From Clostridiales bacterium (GTDB taxonomy: Bacteria; Bacillota; Clostridia; DUOD01): a stretch of 64,000 nt of DNA. The notes beneath the pieces were generated by a model, which saw only the letters and a program-made list of their open reading frames with translations, did no database searches and had not been told where the DNA came from. Location: the NCBI GenBank assembly GCA_012838995.1, contig DUOD01000048.1:1-64000 (forward strand), written 5' to 3'. Below, one piece after another: positions 8,713 to 18,852 of this stretch. The position numbers were made by a program, and so were the translations under genes. Each line of letters opens with the position of its first letter. Positions within the stretch are counted from its first letter, which is position 1.

Positions 8713-9675
8713 ATGCCGATGGATACTAAAGGGGATCGGATTTATGTTGCCAATACAGGAGAAGACAGTATATCTGTTATAGACGAAAATACCTTGGAAC
8801 CCGTGGATAAAATTTTTTTATATGACGACGATAAAAAATCGGCAGTAAGCCCCGCAACCTGTTGCATGCCGGTCTTTGGTCCCCATAGCATAAAGGCTGA
8901 TGTCAAAACTAAGAGATTATACACCGCCAATTGCTATGACAACAGCGTGTCCATTATCGATACAAAGGAAAATAGAATATTGGATAGGGTTTTGGCCGGT
9001 AGCTTTCCCCACAGTATAGCCATTGACAATGTGGGTAATCACGTATATATAACAAACCAGGACTCTGATTCCCTTTGCGTGCTTAGGGGAGATAATTTTA
9101 AGGTGGTAGCATATATACCAGTTGGTTGTATGCCCCAGGGTGTGTGCATAAGCCCCGATAATAAACTCATTGCCGTTGCCAATGTCTATTCCAATGATAT
9201 TACCATATTGAGTACCGGGAAAGTTGAGGTATCCGGGCGGATAAGTGCTCCGTACAATCCCAGCCAGCTGATTTTTTCCCGGGATGGCAGTACATTGTAT
9301 TCAACCGGCGTGGATGATGAAAACAGCAAGAAAGGTGTAATCATGGTGATAGATATGAATAAGGCAAGGGTAGTTAAAAGAATCCCGGTTGGTCAAGTAC
9401 CCATTCAACTATGTTTACATCCTAACAAAAATATACTGTATGTAACCAATACCGGAAGCGGCGATATTTGTGTAATGGATACCCATAAGGACAAGATAAT
9501 AGACAGGATAAGGGTGAATGGTATGGTACACGGCATAGTTATTAATAAACAAGCCACCAGGTTGTTTGTGTCCAATATACAGCATGACCGAATTATTGCA
9601 TTAAGTACCGCTGATTATACCGTCCAAAGGAGTATTGGAGTGGGCAAAGAACCCCACAGTTTATGTATACTTTAG
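8713..9675 (+). CDS. YncE-like beta-propeller (YVTN repeat) protein
   Basis: Repeated IYVANTGEDSISVID / LYTANCYDNSVSIID / VYITNQDSDSLCVL / LYVTNTGSGDICVMD blades. Confidence 0.88.
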   Translation: MPMDTKGDRIYVANTGEDSISVIDENTLEPVDKIFLYDDDKKSAVSPATCCMPVFGPHSIKADVKTKRLYTANCYDNSVSIIDTKENRILDRVLAGSFPHSIAIDNVGNHVYITNQDSDSLCVLRGDNFKVVAYIPVGCMPQGVCISPDNKLIAVANVYSNDITILSTGKVEVSGRISAPYNPSQLIFSRDGSTLYSTGVDDENSKKGVIMVIDMNKARVVKRIPVGQVPIQLCLHPNKNILYVTNTGSGDICVMDTHKDKIIDRIRVNGMVHGIVINKQATRLFVSNIQHDRIIALSTADYTVQRSIGVGKEPHSLCIL

Positions 9676-10202
9676 CTGTTACTGAAAATTTTTATTATTT
9701 CCTGATATATGTAAGTGGCACTGTTTTTCCAACAATTACAAATATGCCTGGCCTGTTCCCTGGACACGACATTTAATTTTAAATCGATTAGCTCAATATT
9801 ATTCTCCACTACCTTGCAGGTTACCATATATTCCTTGTCTTTTATTTTCTTGTAGGTAGAGATAATCTGGGTTTGTTTCTTTACTTCTTCTCTATATTTA
9901 TCTACGTCCCCGTCTATGGTTTTTATTATGTTTTCGGGTATTTTATAGGAAAAGAACTTATTAGCGTTTTTTCCGTTTTCGGTGATTATGTAGCGTTTCT
10001 TAGTGCCGTTACTGTACTGTATAAGCTTGGCATTTAAGAGATCACCAATACATTGTTGGATATGAAAATAATTCATCATATTTCTTTCCAGAAAAAACTG
10101 GGAAATCTGCAAGCCGGTCAAGGGCATATCCATTTTATGCATAAAACGTAATATCATTAATTTGTTAACCGTTAAAATCTGTTTATCGGTGCTAGAATTC
10201 AT
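9672..10202 (-). CDS. DUF4364 family protein
   Basis: NKLMILRFMHKMDMPLTGLQISQFFLERNMMNYFHIQQ...LIQYSNGTKKRYIITENGK winged-helix-like N-terminus. Confidence 0.82.
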   Translation of the reverse strand: MNSSTDKQILTVNKLMILRFMHKMDMPLTGLQISQFFLERNMMNYFHIQQCIGDLLNAKLIQYSNGTKKRYIITENGKNANKFFSYKIPENIIKTIDGDVDKYREEVKKQTQIISTYKKIKDKEYMVTCKVVENNIELIDLKLNVVSREQARHICNCWKNSATYIYQEIIKIFSNS

Positions 10203-10262
10203 ATTAACTCCCCTGTGGTTGTAATTATAAATATTATATCATAAATATTTTAAAACAAATGT

Positions 10263-10293
10263 AAATAAAGGGAAATTAAATTTCCCTTTATTT
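10263..10293 (-). terminator. 15-bp perfect-stem hairpin downstream of the SASP gene
   Basis: AAATAAAGGGAAATT-A-AATTTCCCTTTATTT. Confidence 0.65.
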
Positions 10294-10314
10294 GCGTATA
10301 TTAAGAATATATCA

Positions 10315-10545
10315 TTATTGGTTGAACTTACCCATTAACTGGTTTTCGGCCATTTCTATCATTCGTCTTACCATTTTGCCACCAACGGCTCCGCAGTCCC
10401 TGGAGGTGAGATTGCCCCAATAATCCTCAGAACCCTGCTGCACCGGTAGCCCCAATTCATTTGCTATTTCGTACTTTAAATTGTCCAATGCCTTATGACT
10501 ACCCGGTACTACCTTTTTACCTATGTTTGAACTTCCTCTGGCCAT
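10315..10545 (-). CDS. Alpha/beta-type small acid-soluble spore protein
   Basis: KYEIANELGLPVQQGSEDYWGNLTSRDCGAVGGKMVRRMIEMAE; SD aaaggaggat. Confidence 0.93.
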   Translation of the reverse strand: MARGSSNIGKKVVPGSHKALDNLKYEIANELGLPVQQGSEDYWGNLTSRDCGAVGGKMVRRMIEMAENQLMGKFNQ

Positions 10546-10808
10546 TATAAATCCTCCTTTTTCATCTAATTTTAATTTGTTCATTATTAATTTAACCAAC
10601 TGCAAAAAAAATATGTTAGCATGATAATGAATTTATGCATAATTTGATAAATGCAAGCATATAATTATATTTTGCGGAAAAATAAGAAAACCATTGACAA
10701 CATGACATTTTGTATAGAATCCGGTTATAGGGGAAAAATATTCCGCTGTCAGATATGGATTATTGTTGTTATAATGAAAGAACATCAATATTTGACAGAG
10801 GTGATGAC

Positions 10809-11978
10809 GTGCTTAAAAGGGCAAGTTTAAAGATGGGTCTTAGCATTATTGTAGTAATTGTTCTGGTGTTGTCATTAATATCCTGCAGTCAGAACGTGCA
10901 GGTTTCCAAGGAGAATGAAATAATCGATGAACATGTAAGTAATGGAATAAACGGCGAAAATGACGGCAATGATGGGCATATGTCTTCAAATAACGACGAG
11001 TCGAGTAGTTCCAATGGGGAAGATAACCGGGCCATGGAGGAAAACTTTCAAGAGGACGAGGGTATGTTAGATTATGATTTGATTAAACCCAATGAAGCCG
11101 GTCAGATTATGATCCTAATGTACCATGATATAGGCGATATCGAAGGTGAATGGGTACGTACCCCGGAAAATTTCAGGAAAGACCTTGAAACATTGTATAA
11201 TAAGGGCTATAGGTTGATAAGCATGAAGGATTATCTGAATAATAATATAAATGTCGAGGCCGGATATACGCCGGTGATCCTAACCTTTGACGACGGTACC
11301 AGGGGACAGTTTAATGTAATAGAAGAAAAGGGTGAATTAAAGCTAGACCCCGATTGTGCTGTAGCCATACTTGAAGAGTTCAACAGGCAGCATCCGGACT
11401 TTGGAATGGCTTCAACCTTTTATGTATACTATCCCGTTCCCTTTAGGCAGGAAAATTTAATACAATTTAAGTTTGAATATCTTATACAGCGGGGTATGGA
11501 CATTGGTAACCACGGTTACAATCATGAAAACTTGAGCAGTCTCGATGCCAAGGAAATACAAAGGGCACTGGCTCTTAATGTTAAGAGCACCCAGCAATAC
11601 CTGCCCGGTTATGGGGTGGATAGCCTTGCTTTGCCCTATGGTGCCCAGCCCAAAGATGAGAGAGCAGCCTATATTGAAAAAGGCGAGTATGACGGAACGG
11701 TATACCATAACAAAGGAGTGTTATTGGTGGGCTCAAATCCGGCACCTTCCCCTGTTCATGAAAAGTTTAATCCCAATCGTTTGCCCAGGATAAGGGCCAG
11801 CCAGATGAATACCGAGGGTGTAGATATGTATGATTGGTTGGAATACTTCGATAATAACCCGGATAAAAGGTATATAAGCGACGGTAATTCCAATACCGTT
11901 ACCATACCTGAAGATATGGAGGAGTATGTAAAAAAAGAGGCGCTGGACCACAGGCAATTGGTTATATATAAACGGTAG
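10809..11978 (+). CDS. Polysaccharide deacetylase family lipoprotein
   Basis: Lipobox LISCSQ; Asn/Ser/Glu-rich linker; MILMYHDIG, VILTFDDG, IGNHGYNHENLS motifs. Confidence 0.9.
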   Translation: MLKRASLKMGLSIIVVIVLVLSLISCSQNVQVSKENEIIDEHVSNGINGENDGNDGHMSSNNDESSSSNGEDNRAMEENFQEDEGMLDYDLIKPNEAGQIMILMYHDIGDIEGEWVRTPENFRKDLETLYNKGYRLISMKDYLNNNINVEAGYTPVILTFDDGTRGQFNVIEEKGELKLDPDCAVAILEEFNRQHPDFGMASTFYVYYPVPFRQENLIQFKFEYLIQRGMDIGNHGYNHENLSSLDAKEIQRALALNVKSTQQYLPGYGVDSLALPYGAQPKDERAAYIEKGEYDGTVYHNKGVLLVGSNPAPSPVHEKFNPNRLPRIRASQMNTEGVDMYDWLEYFDNNPDKRYISDGNSNTVTIPEDMEEYVKKEALDHRQLVIYKR

Positions 11979-12005
11979 AGTTTTAGCAAATAAAACAACG
12001 GCTAT

Positions 12006-12043
12006 GGGGATGTCGGCATATTATTCCGGCATCCCTTTATTTT
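12006..12043 (+). terminator. Intrinsic terminator
   Basis: gggatgtcggcatattattccggcatccctttatttt. Confidence 0.8.
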
Positions 12044-12159
12044 AGTACGTGGGTTGTGTATTGGGCCGGAAAAAAGAATATTTGAATACCGCGGGTTTTC
12101 CATGTATACTAAAATAAGTGACTTGTAAATAAATGCTTGCTATGGAGGATGTTTGCTTT

Positions 12160-13026
12160 ATGAAACAATTTATAGAATGTATGCCTTGTTACCTAACCCA
12201 GGTAATATCTGCATTAAAGCTTACCGACATTGATGAAAAGAAACAGTGCGAAATAGTCAAGGAGGTATCGAAAATATATTCAGATATAAACCCGGAAAAG
12301 ACGCCGGCTGAAAATTCTACCCTGTTTCTCCTTGAAGCATACAAGCATATGGGACAGCCCGATCCTTTTAAGGAGGCCAAAAAGCAATCAAACAGATTTG
12401 CTTTGGCTTTTTTCAAAGATATGGAAAAAAGGGTATTAAAATCCGATGATCCTTTATTTACCTCGATAAAACTTGCCGTTGCAGGCAATATAATAGACAT
12501 GGGCATAAACCCGGATTATGATTTGGATAATAGCATTGACCGGGCTTTAAAGGAGGGTTTTGTGCGGAATGATTATGATAAATTTAGAAAATATCTGGAA
12601 AAAGCCGATAGGGTTTTGATATTGGGGGATAATAGCGGCGAAATAGTATTTGACAAATTAATGGTTAGGCAGCTTAAAAACTATTGTCCAAACATTGTCT
12701 ATGCCGTTAAGGGCGGGCCAATACTTAACGATGCTACCATGGAAGATGCTTTGGAAGTGGGCATGGATAAAGAAGCGGAGGTAATAGACACCGGAACCAA
12801 CTATATCGGCGTTGTTTTGGACAAATGCTCGGATACCTTTTTAAGATATTTTCATTCCGCTGACTTGATCATCGGTAAGGGTCAGGGTAATTATGAGAGT
12901 CTGGAAGGCACTAAAGAAGCGGGCGATAGAACCTTTTTCATGTTAAGGGCTAAATGCCACCAGGTTGCACGGCATTTAGGGGTAGAACTTATGGACGCCG
13001 TTTTCTGCCAAAATACCGTAGAATAG
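12160..13026 (+). CDS. DUF89 / ARMT1-like domain protein
   Basis: ECMPCYLTQ N-terminus, ADRVLILGDNSGEIVFDKL, KGGPILNDATMEDA, GKGQGNYESL. Confidence 0.88.
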   Translation: MKQFIECMPCYLTQVISALKLTDIDEKKQCEIVKEVSKIYSDINPEKTPAENSTLFLLEAYKHMGQPDPFKEAKKQSNRFALAFFKDMEKRVLKSDDPLFTSIKLAVAGNIIDMGINPDYDLDNSIDRALKEGFVRNDYDKFRKYLEKADRVLILGDNSGEIVFDKLMVRQLKNYCPNIVYAVKGGPILNDATMEDALEVGMDKEAEVIDTGTNYIGVVLDKCSDTFLRYFHSADLIIGKGQGNYESLEGTKEAGDRTFFMLRAKCHQVARHLGVELMDAVFCQNTVE

Positions 13027-13177
13027 CTATATATTTTACCTTGTTGGGTTTTGGTCTATAAATCTAACCAACCTCATATTAATTAATATACAGGGCAGAA
13101 AAGCCGGCTTTTTGATTCTGATTGGGCATAGGCTGCAACTGCCCCACTCCACAATCCCAATAAGGTGGTGCTTTTAG

Positions 13178-13432
13178 TTGGTTAGAAGTTCCGAGTTGAA
13201 ACAGATGGAAGTGGTGGATGTGACTGACGGCAAAAGACTGGGGATGATAAAAGACTTGGAGATAGACCTAAAACAAGGCAAGATTATATCTATAGTGGTG
13301 CCGGCGCCAGGTAATTTTTTTAGTTTATTACTAAAGGAGAAGGTAATTGTCATTCCTTGGGATAAAATAGTTACAATCGGAGAAGATGTGATATTGGTAA
13401 ATACTGAGGGTATGCATATATCCCCCAGGTAA
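13178..13432 (+). CDS. YlmC/YmxH family sporulation protein (PRC-barrel)
   Basis: SSELKQMEVVDVTDGKRLGMIKDLEIDLKQGKIISIVVPAP. Confidence 0.88.
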   Translation: MVRSSELKQMEVVDVTDGKRLGMIKDLEIDLKQGKIISIVVPAPGNFFSLLLKEKVIVIPWDKIVTIGEDVILVNTEGMHISPR

Positions 13433-13507
13433 TAATGTGGACCGTTTCCGGGAAGGATTGTATAATAATGTAAGGTATACAATACATCGGATAATGGAGG
13501 GCTTAAG

Positions 13508-13963
13508 TTGAAGTGTCCGTACTGTTCATGGGAAGAAAGTAAGGTTGTGGATTCAAGACCCATAGAAGAAAAGTCGGCCATAAGGCGCAGACGGGAATGC
13601 CTGAAATGTTTTAAGCGTTTTACTACCTATGAAAAGGTAGAGGAAGTCCCGGTGATGGTAATTAAAAAGGACGGCAGGCGGGAAGCCTTCAGCAGGAAAA
13701 AGATATTAAACGGACTGTTGAAGGCATGCCAAAAGCGTCCCGTGCCAATGAAGGAAATCGAAAGGCTGGTGGACGAAGTGGAGAAGCAGGTATACAACTC
13801 CGCGGAACGGGAGGTAACCAGCCAGCAGATCGGTGAAATGATAATGAACCAATTAAAGGACATAGACGAAGTGTCTTATGTCCGTTTTGCATCGGTTTAT
13901 CGTCAGTTTAAGGATATAAACACCTTTATGGACGAACTGAGCAAGCTGATTAAAGAAAAATAA
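13508..13963 (+). CDS. nrdR: Transcriptional repressor NrdR
   Basis: [42 protein letters not shown] zinc ribbon + ATP-cone. Confidence 0.97.
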   Translation: MKCPYCSWEESKVVDSRPIEEKSAIRRRRECLKCFKRFTTYEKVEEVPVMVIKKDGRREAFSRKKILNGLLKACQKRPVPMKEIERLVDEVEKQVYNSAEREVTSQQIGEMIMNQLKDIDEVSYVRFASVYRQFKDINTFMDELSKLIKEK

Positions 13964-13966
13964 TCC

Positions 13967-14599
13967 TTAAAGCTCAAGGATGTCTTCCATCCTGTCAATA
14001 ATAAAGTCGGGGTTTAGTTCCTTTATTTGCTCCATGGGGAACTGGGTCCAGGAGACTGCCACCGTCTTAACCCCCGCCCTTTTGCCGCTTAGGATATCGT
14101 GGGGACTGTCGCCTATCATAACGGCTTCTTCCGGCTTGACGGCTGCCTGTTCCAGGGCTTTAAGGATGGGTTGGGGATGGGGTTTGCTAAATTGTACTTC
14201 CCTGGCCGCAACAATAATATCGAACATGTGGGCTATGTTGAACATATTCAGGCCGTGGTTTATACCCCTTCTACCCTTTGAAGAAACTATGCCCAGTTTA
14301 CTCCCCCTGCTTTTCAGCTGACTTATGGTTTCAACAGCCCCCGGGAACAGACGGGTCATTTTATCCTGATTATTTCGATAGCATTCCTTATAGCACTCCA
14401 CCAGTTCCTGGGTCTTTTCCTTACAAAAGTATGCCATTTGATCTTCAATTACTTTGCCCAGTATGGGTATTAGTTGGGTTTTGGTTATATCTTTGTTTAA
14501 GCAGCGTTTAACAGCCGTTATTAAGGACAGGTTAACTATTTCATTGGTATCAGCCAGCGTGCCGTCGTAGTCGAATAAATATAATTTATACAATATCAT
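13967..14599 (-). CDS. HAD family hydrolase (PpaX/Gph-like phosphatase)
   Basis: YLFDYDGTLADTNE, GIVSSKGRR, MIGDSPHDILSGKRAGVKTVAVSWT. Confidence 0.9.
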   Translation of the reverse strand: MILYKLYLFDYDGTLADTNEIVNLSLITAVKRCLNKDITKTQLIPILGKVIEDQMAYFCKEKTQELVECYKECYRNNQDKMTRLFPGAVETISQLKSRGSKLGIVSSKGRRGINHGLNMFNIAHMFDIIVAAREVQFSKPHPQPILKALEQAAVKPEEAVMIGDSPHDILSGKRAGVKTVAVSWTQFPMEQIKELNPDFIIDRMEDILEL

Positions 14600-15626
14600 C
14601 TCTCCTGTTACTTCTAAAACATCTGGGGTCTTTACCGTAAATGGTTCTTGCTGCCGCAAAGGCCCGGGACCTGCAGCCCCAACATATGTTGTTCATATTG
14701 CAACCAATGCAATCCTTAGGCAGGTGATTGGTATCCTTCATGGTTTTTAGTACAAGGTAATCCCTGTTGCGTTGGAATATATCGTAAAAGGTACCGTCGG
14801 TGTGGATATTAGGAGCGTCCGCTTCCCTGATGGTAGCACAGGGAGTTATGCTGCCGTCACATAATATTGCTACGGTGGCGGAGCAGTATTGCTTGTTTAC
14901 GCAATTCATGGGAAGTTGAGCGTTACCGTATTGTTTGGAGTATCGTTTATAAACCTTGGCAACATCCTTGGGTAAGGGTATAAATTTCTCCAACTCACCC
15001 ACCGGTGTGCTCGGTCTTAAATAGGTGTGGTATACGTTAAGGGATGTTTTTATTCCAAAGTTGTCTTCAAAATAATCGATGGTGGCTATCATATCATCGG
15101 CAGGCTGGAGACCGGTATAGGTTACCGAGTTTAGCATTTGTTGGGCTGGGTATCCCATATCCAGTATACGTTTCACGCTGTCTAATATATCATACATGTT
15201 CTTTAAGCTGCTCCCGGGATGTAATACCTGGTAAATTTGTGGGTCTACAGTGGATACATGGACGGCAATTAGCCCGTCACGGGCAAGTTCTACGCATTTC
15301 TTTCTTATATTCCCGTTCCGTAGGGGTAAACCTCCCGTCCAAATGTTATTCTTTATGCCCAAATCCTTTGCCCGTGCCATATGTTCAAAGATGGAGTCGC
15401 GGAGCAATGGCTCCCCACCCAGCCATTCTATTGCCTTTATTCCCAACCTGGAACAATCATTGAGTATGTCGTGGATTAATTCATCATCCAGAGTGTTTTT
15501 TCCGTCGGGCACGGCATTCATGTAGCAGTATACGCAGTTTTGTTCGCAGGCATCCCCGAACTCCAACTGCAGTGCATAAACCATATCGTCTTGATATCTT
15601 TTTTCAAGCAACTCCCAATCAACCAT
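14586..15626 (-). CDS. Radical SAM/SPASM domain protein
   Basis: CEQNCVYCYM (CxxxCxxC), WLGGEPLL, SPASM-like C-terminal cysteines CATIR...CIGCNMNNICWGC...DPRC. Confidence 0.88.
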   Translation of the reverse strand: MVDWELLEKRYQDDMVYALQLEFGDACEQNCVYCYMNAVPDGKNTLDDELIHDILNDCSRLGIKAIEWLGGEPLLRDSIFEHMARAKDLGIKNNIWTGGLPLRNGNIRKKCVELARDGLIAVHVSTVDPQIYQVLHPGSSLKNMYDILDSVKRILDMGYPAQQMLNSVTYTGLQPADDMIATIDYFEDNFGIKTSLNVYHTYLRPSTPVGELEKFIPLPKDVAKVYKRYSKQYGNAQLPMNCVNKQYCSATVAILCDGSITPCATIREADAPNIHTDGTFYDIFQRNRDYLVLKTMKDTNHLPKDCIGCNMNNICWGCRSRAFAAARTIYGKDPRCFRSNRRDDIV

Positions 15627-15867
15627 TGCCTACCTCCAATATTTCGATTTCCATAGTTCCATAGAATATTATCATTGTTTTTTCCTTAATGTCAACATTC
15701 CGATAACAGCCGCAGACGAATTGATTTGGATATAATACGACTAAACCTATTTTTTCGGGAATTTTGTTAAATAAGATCCATGGAGCGTGTTATAATTAAA
15801 CAATATACATTTATAGAAACAAAAACAGCTTTTTTCTTAAACAGTTTAGTTACGGGAGCGTGATATT

Positions 15868-16680
15868 TTGTACAGGGAAGGTTTTATACGACACAACAAC
15901 GACAATTTGGTATACCTCACCATACCTTCTTTTGATGATACAGGGCTGGTTAGGCATTGCTTTACCACCCGCCTGGGCGGTGTAAGCCGTGGATGTTTCA
16001 GATACCTGAACTTAGGATTTAAAAAGGATGATTGTCACGACCATGTCATGGAAAACTACCGAAGGGTGTGCCGGCAGCTGGGCATTAATATTAAAGACCT
16101 GGTATTATCCGACCAGGTGCATGGGGACAGTATCCGTATTGTGACAGAAGAGGACAGGGGCAAAGGAATAGTAAGGCCATCGGATATAAAGGGTGTAGAC
16201 GGCCTGGTAACCAATTGCAACAAAGTGGCCCTTGTCACCTTTTATGCCGATTGTGTACCCATTTTTATTTTGGATCCGGTTAACGGGGCGGTTGCCGTCA
16301 GCCATGGCGGTTGGAAGGGTACAGTCAGGCAAATAGCCGCCAAGACGGTGTCCAAAATGGTCGATGCCTATGGCACAAATCCGGAGTGTTGTCTGGCCGC
16401 CATTGGCCCGTCCATCGGTCCCTGCTGTTTTGAAGTGGACCGTCCGGTGGCCCAACGGTTTTACGACGCCGGGTATGACAATTTTATAGAAAAGAGGGAT
16501 AATAAATACCATATAAACTTGTGGGCAATAAATGCCCATCAATTGGTAAGGTCGGGTATACCGACGGAAAATATTACAATAGCCAAGGAATGCACCAAAT
16601 GCAATAATCATATCTATTTTTCCCACAGGGGAGACAATGGCAGAACGGGCAGTCTGGCAGCCATTATTCAGCTGATCTAA
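15868..16680 (+). CDS. pgeF: Peptidoglycan editing factor PgeF / polyphenol oxidase family
   Basis: RHCFTTRLGGVSRG, DQVHGDSI, TFYADCVPIFI, SHGGWKGTV, IGPSIGPCCFEV. Confidence 0.94.
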   Translation: MYREGFIRHNNDNLVYLTIPSFDDTGLVRHCFTTRLGGVSRGCFRYLNLGFKKDDCHDHVMENYRRVCRQLGINIKDLVLSDQVHGDSIRIVTEEDRGKGIVRPSDIKGVDGLVTNCNKVALVTFYADCVPIFILDPVNGAVAVSHGGWKGTVRQIAAKTVSKMVDAYGTNPECCLAAIGPSIGPCCFEVDRPVAQRFYDAGYDNFIEKRDNKYHINLWAINAHQLVRSGIPTENITIAKECTKCNNHIYFSHRGDNGRTGSLAAIIQLI

Positions 16681-16799
16681 GCAAAGCTTTTGACATTTCA
16701 ACGCTAGCCCTTCTTTTTTTTGTCCTTTTGCATACGGGAATATAATAGAAATCTAAAGGGCAATATATTGTTAGACAAATATTAAGAGGTGATATTTTC

Positions 16800-17732
16800 A
16801 TGCCCTTTGGATTAATGCTACTTGTAATCATAAGTGTTTTGATTGTATTTGGTATAGCCCATCAGGTATTGGATAGAATGAGACTTAGCGATAAAGCGGT
16901 TTTACTCATAATTGGCGGTATGATAGCAGGTACTTTACTGCCCAATATACCCATCACCGATAATTTTTCTATTAATATAGGGGGCGCAATAATACCCATA
17001 GCCCTTTGCGTATACCTATTCGTAAAAGCCGGAACGGCTGAGGAGAAAAGTAGGGCCATTGCTTCAACGATAATTGCAGCGACGGCGGTATTTTTGGCCG
17101 GAAGGCTACTGCCGTCAGAACCGCAGACCACAATAATGGATCCCAATTATGTATACGGTATACTTGCAGGTGTTACCGCATACCTCTTTGGGCGTTCCAG
17201 GAGATCGGCCTTTATCGCCGGGGTAATGGGAGTTATCCTGGCCGATATTGCCCAGGGTGTTATGAACGTTATCGCCGGTGTGCCAGGGCCGATAAGGTTG
17301 GGCGCGGCGGGTATTGTTGATGCCGTTGTCATATCCGGTCTGATAGCCGTTATCTTGGCTGAGGTTACGGGAGAGTTTAGAGAAAAACTCCAGGGCGGGA
17401 CCGTTCATAAGGATAAACACTTCCGAAACGCTGAATTTACCAGCTCTTTAGGCACTTCCGGCAATAAATCCGTTCCAGTGAATGAAAGGGGCGGCTGTCC
17501 CAAGCATGGAAGCGGTCAGGACGGACAGCCTATCGGAGGGATGGGTAAAGGCCGACCCGACCAAAGAAGTGGAGAAGGTGGTCAGCCCGAGCACAGAAGC
17601 GGCCAGGACGGACAGCCCATAGGGGGTATGGACAAAGAGCGATCCCATCAAGGAAGTGGGAAAAAGGACAATGCCGGCAGCGACCAAAACCAAGTTCAGG
17701 CAGGTGACAGTGGAAATGAGAAAAAAGAATAA
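16800..17732 (+). CDS. DUF1614 membrane protein with repetitive C-terminal tail
   Basis: Multi-TM region with IPIALCVYLFVKAGTAEEKSRAI, LFGRSRRSAFIAGVMGVILADIAQG, RLGAAGIVDAVVISG; Gly/Gln-rich repeat tail. Confidence 0.82.
   Translation: MPFGLMLLVIISVLIVFGIAHQVLDRMRLSDKAVLLIIGGMIAGTLLPNIPITDNFSINIGGAIIPIALCVYLFVKAGTAEEKSRAIASTIIAATAVFLAGRLLPSEPQTTIMDPNYVYGILAGVTAYLFGRSRRSAFIAGVMGVILADIAQGVMNVIAGVPGPIRLGAAGIVDAVVISGLIAVILAEVTGEFREKLQGGTVHKDKHFRNAEFTSSLGTSGNKSVPVNERGGCPKHGSGQDGQPIGGMGKGRPDQRSGEGGQPEHRSGQDGQPIGGMDKERSHQGSGKKDNAGSDQNQVQAGDSGNEKKE
17505..17662 (+). repeat. 87-nt (29-aa) in-frame tandem duplication in the DUF1614 gene
   Basis: HGSGQDGQPIGGMGKGRPDQRSGEGGQPE / HRSGQDGQPIGGMDKERSHQGSGKK; copies start at 17505 and 17592. 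Confidence 0.85.
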
Positions 17733-18840
17733 TATTGTCCTTTTTATAATAATGGCGGTGTTGCTGCTTAGTCCGAGTACTGTGCAAGGCGATGATTGGT
17801 ACAAGGATGAAGGGGGATATTTTATCGTATATGATGAAAATGATGAAGAACTGTTTGTAGCAGCCCGGGAAATATTTATAGGCGATGAGTATCTAAGTGA
17901 AGATAACAAATTATACAGAATAGTAAAAAGTGATATGTTGAAAAACCGTGCCTGGGCGAAGTTTATAAAGGACGTTCAACTACCCGATGTTGATTTGGAG
18001 GGGGAAGACAGTATAACCGCCATGGCCCAGCAACTCAACAGAAAAGTTGCCTTATATGCCTCCCATAACTCGGAGTCCTATGTACCTTCCGACGGTACCC
18101 AGGCCAAGGAAGGCAGGGGAGGTATACTGGATGTGGCCAACACCATGGCACAAGCCTTTAAAAAGAGGGGTGTAGACGCTGTTTTGGATGAAACGTCTCA
18201 TGATCCCCATGATGCAGGTTCTTATAGGCGTTCCAGGGAAACCGCCGTCCAATTAATAAGGCAACACCAGCCCGGGGCGATATTTGATGTCCACAGGGAC
18301 GCGGTACCGGCAGAGGTTTATATCACCCAGATAAATGGCGATAATGCGGCGAAGATAAGGCTAGTTATCGGGCGGAGGAATCAAAACAGGCAGGTAAATG
18401 AGGAATTGGCCCAAAAGATAAAGGCGGTGGCTGATAAAAAGTATCCCGGACTTATCAAGGATATTTTTTACGGCAGGGGTAACTATAACCAGGAACTGTC
18501 ACCCAGGTCGCTGTTGATAGAGGTGGGTACTTATTCCCATACCAAGGAGCGGGCCCAAAAGAGTGCGGAATTGTTTGCCGATGTGGTGACCATTGCCATG
18601 TTCGGCGGTGCTGCTCCGGATCGAAAAGATACAAAGGGACAGGTAAGGGTTCCCGGTATGGAAGGGGAGAGCCGGGGCGCGGGTAGGGGTATATTATGGA
18701 CCCTTCTGATAGTAGCAGGTGCCGGCGCAGCATTCTTATTTATAAGCAATAGCGGTAGGGAGCTTAGGTCGAAAATGAGGAACTTTTCCAAACAGGAGTT
18801 TAGCAGCTTTTTCGGCAAAATTAAGAAAAGAAAAAAATAG
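17716..18840 (+). CDS. Stage II sporulation protein P (SpoIIP)-like amidase/endopeptidase
   Basis: LYASHNSESYVPSDG, GAIFDVHRDAV, RSLLIEVGTYSHT; N-terminal signal and C-terminal TM; overlaps upstream gene by 17 nt. Confidence 0.87.
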   Translation: MRKKNNIVLFIIMAVLLLSPSTVQGDDWYKDEGGYFIVYDENDEELFVAAREIFIGDEYLSEDNKLYRIVKSDMLKNRAWAKFIKDVQLPDVDLEGEDSITAMAQQLNRKVALYASHNSESYVPSDGTQAKEGRGGILDVANTMAQAFKKRGVDAVLDETSHDPHDAGSYRRSRETAVQLIRQHQPGAIFDVHRDAVPAEVYITQINGDNAAKIRLVIGRRNQNRQVNEELAQKIKAVADKKYPGLIKDIFYGRGNYNQELSPRSLLIEVGTYSHTKERAQKSAELFADVVTIAMFGGAAPDRKDTKGQVRVPGMEGESRGAGRGILWTLLIVAGAGAAFLFISNSGRELRSKMRNFSKQEFSSFFGKIKKRKK

Positions 18841-18852
18841 CGAGGTTAGGTT

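Noticed and set aside
10694-10720. TTGACA...TAGAAT promoter before the polysaccharide deacetylase gene
   Set aside because: Only a 15-bp spacer; left unannotated.
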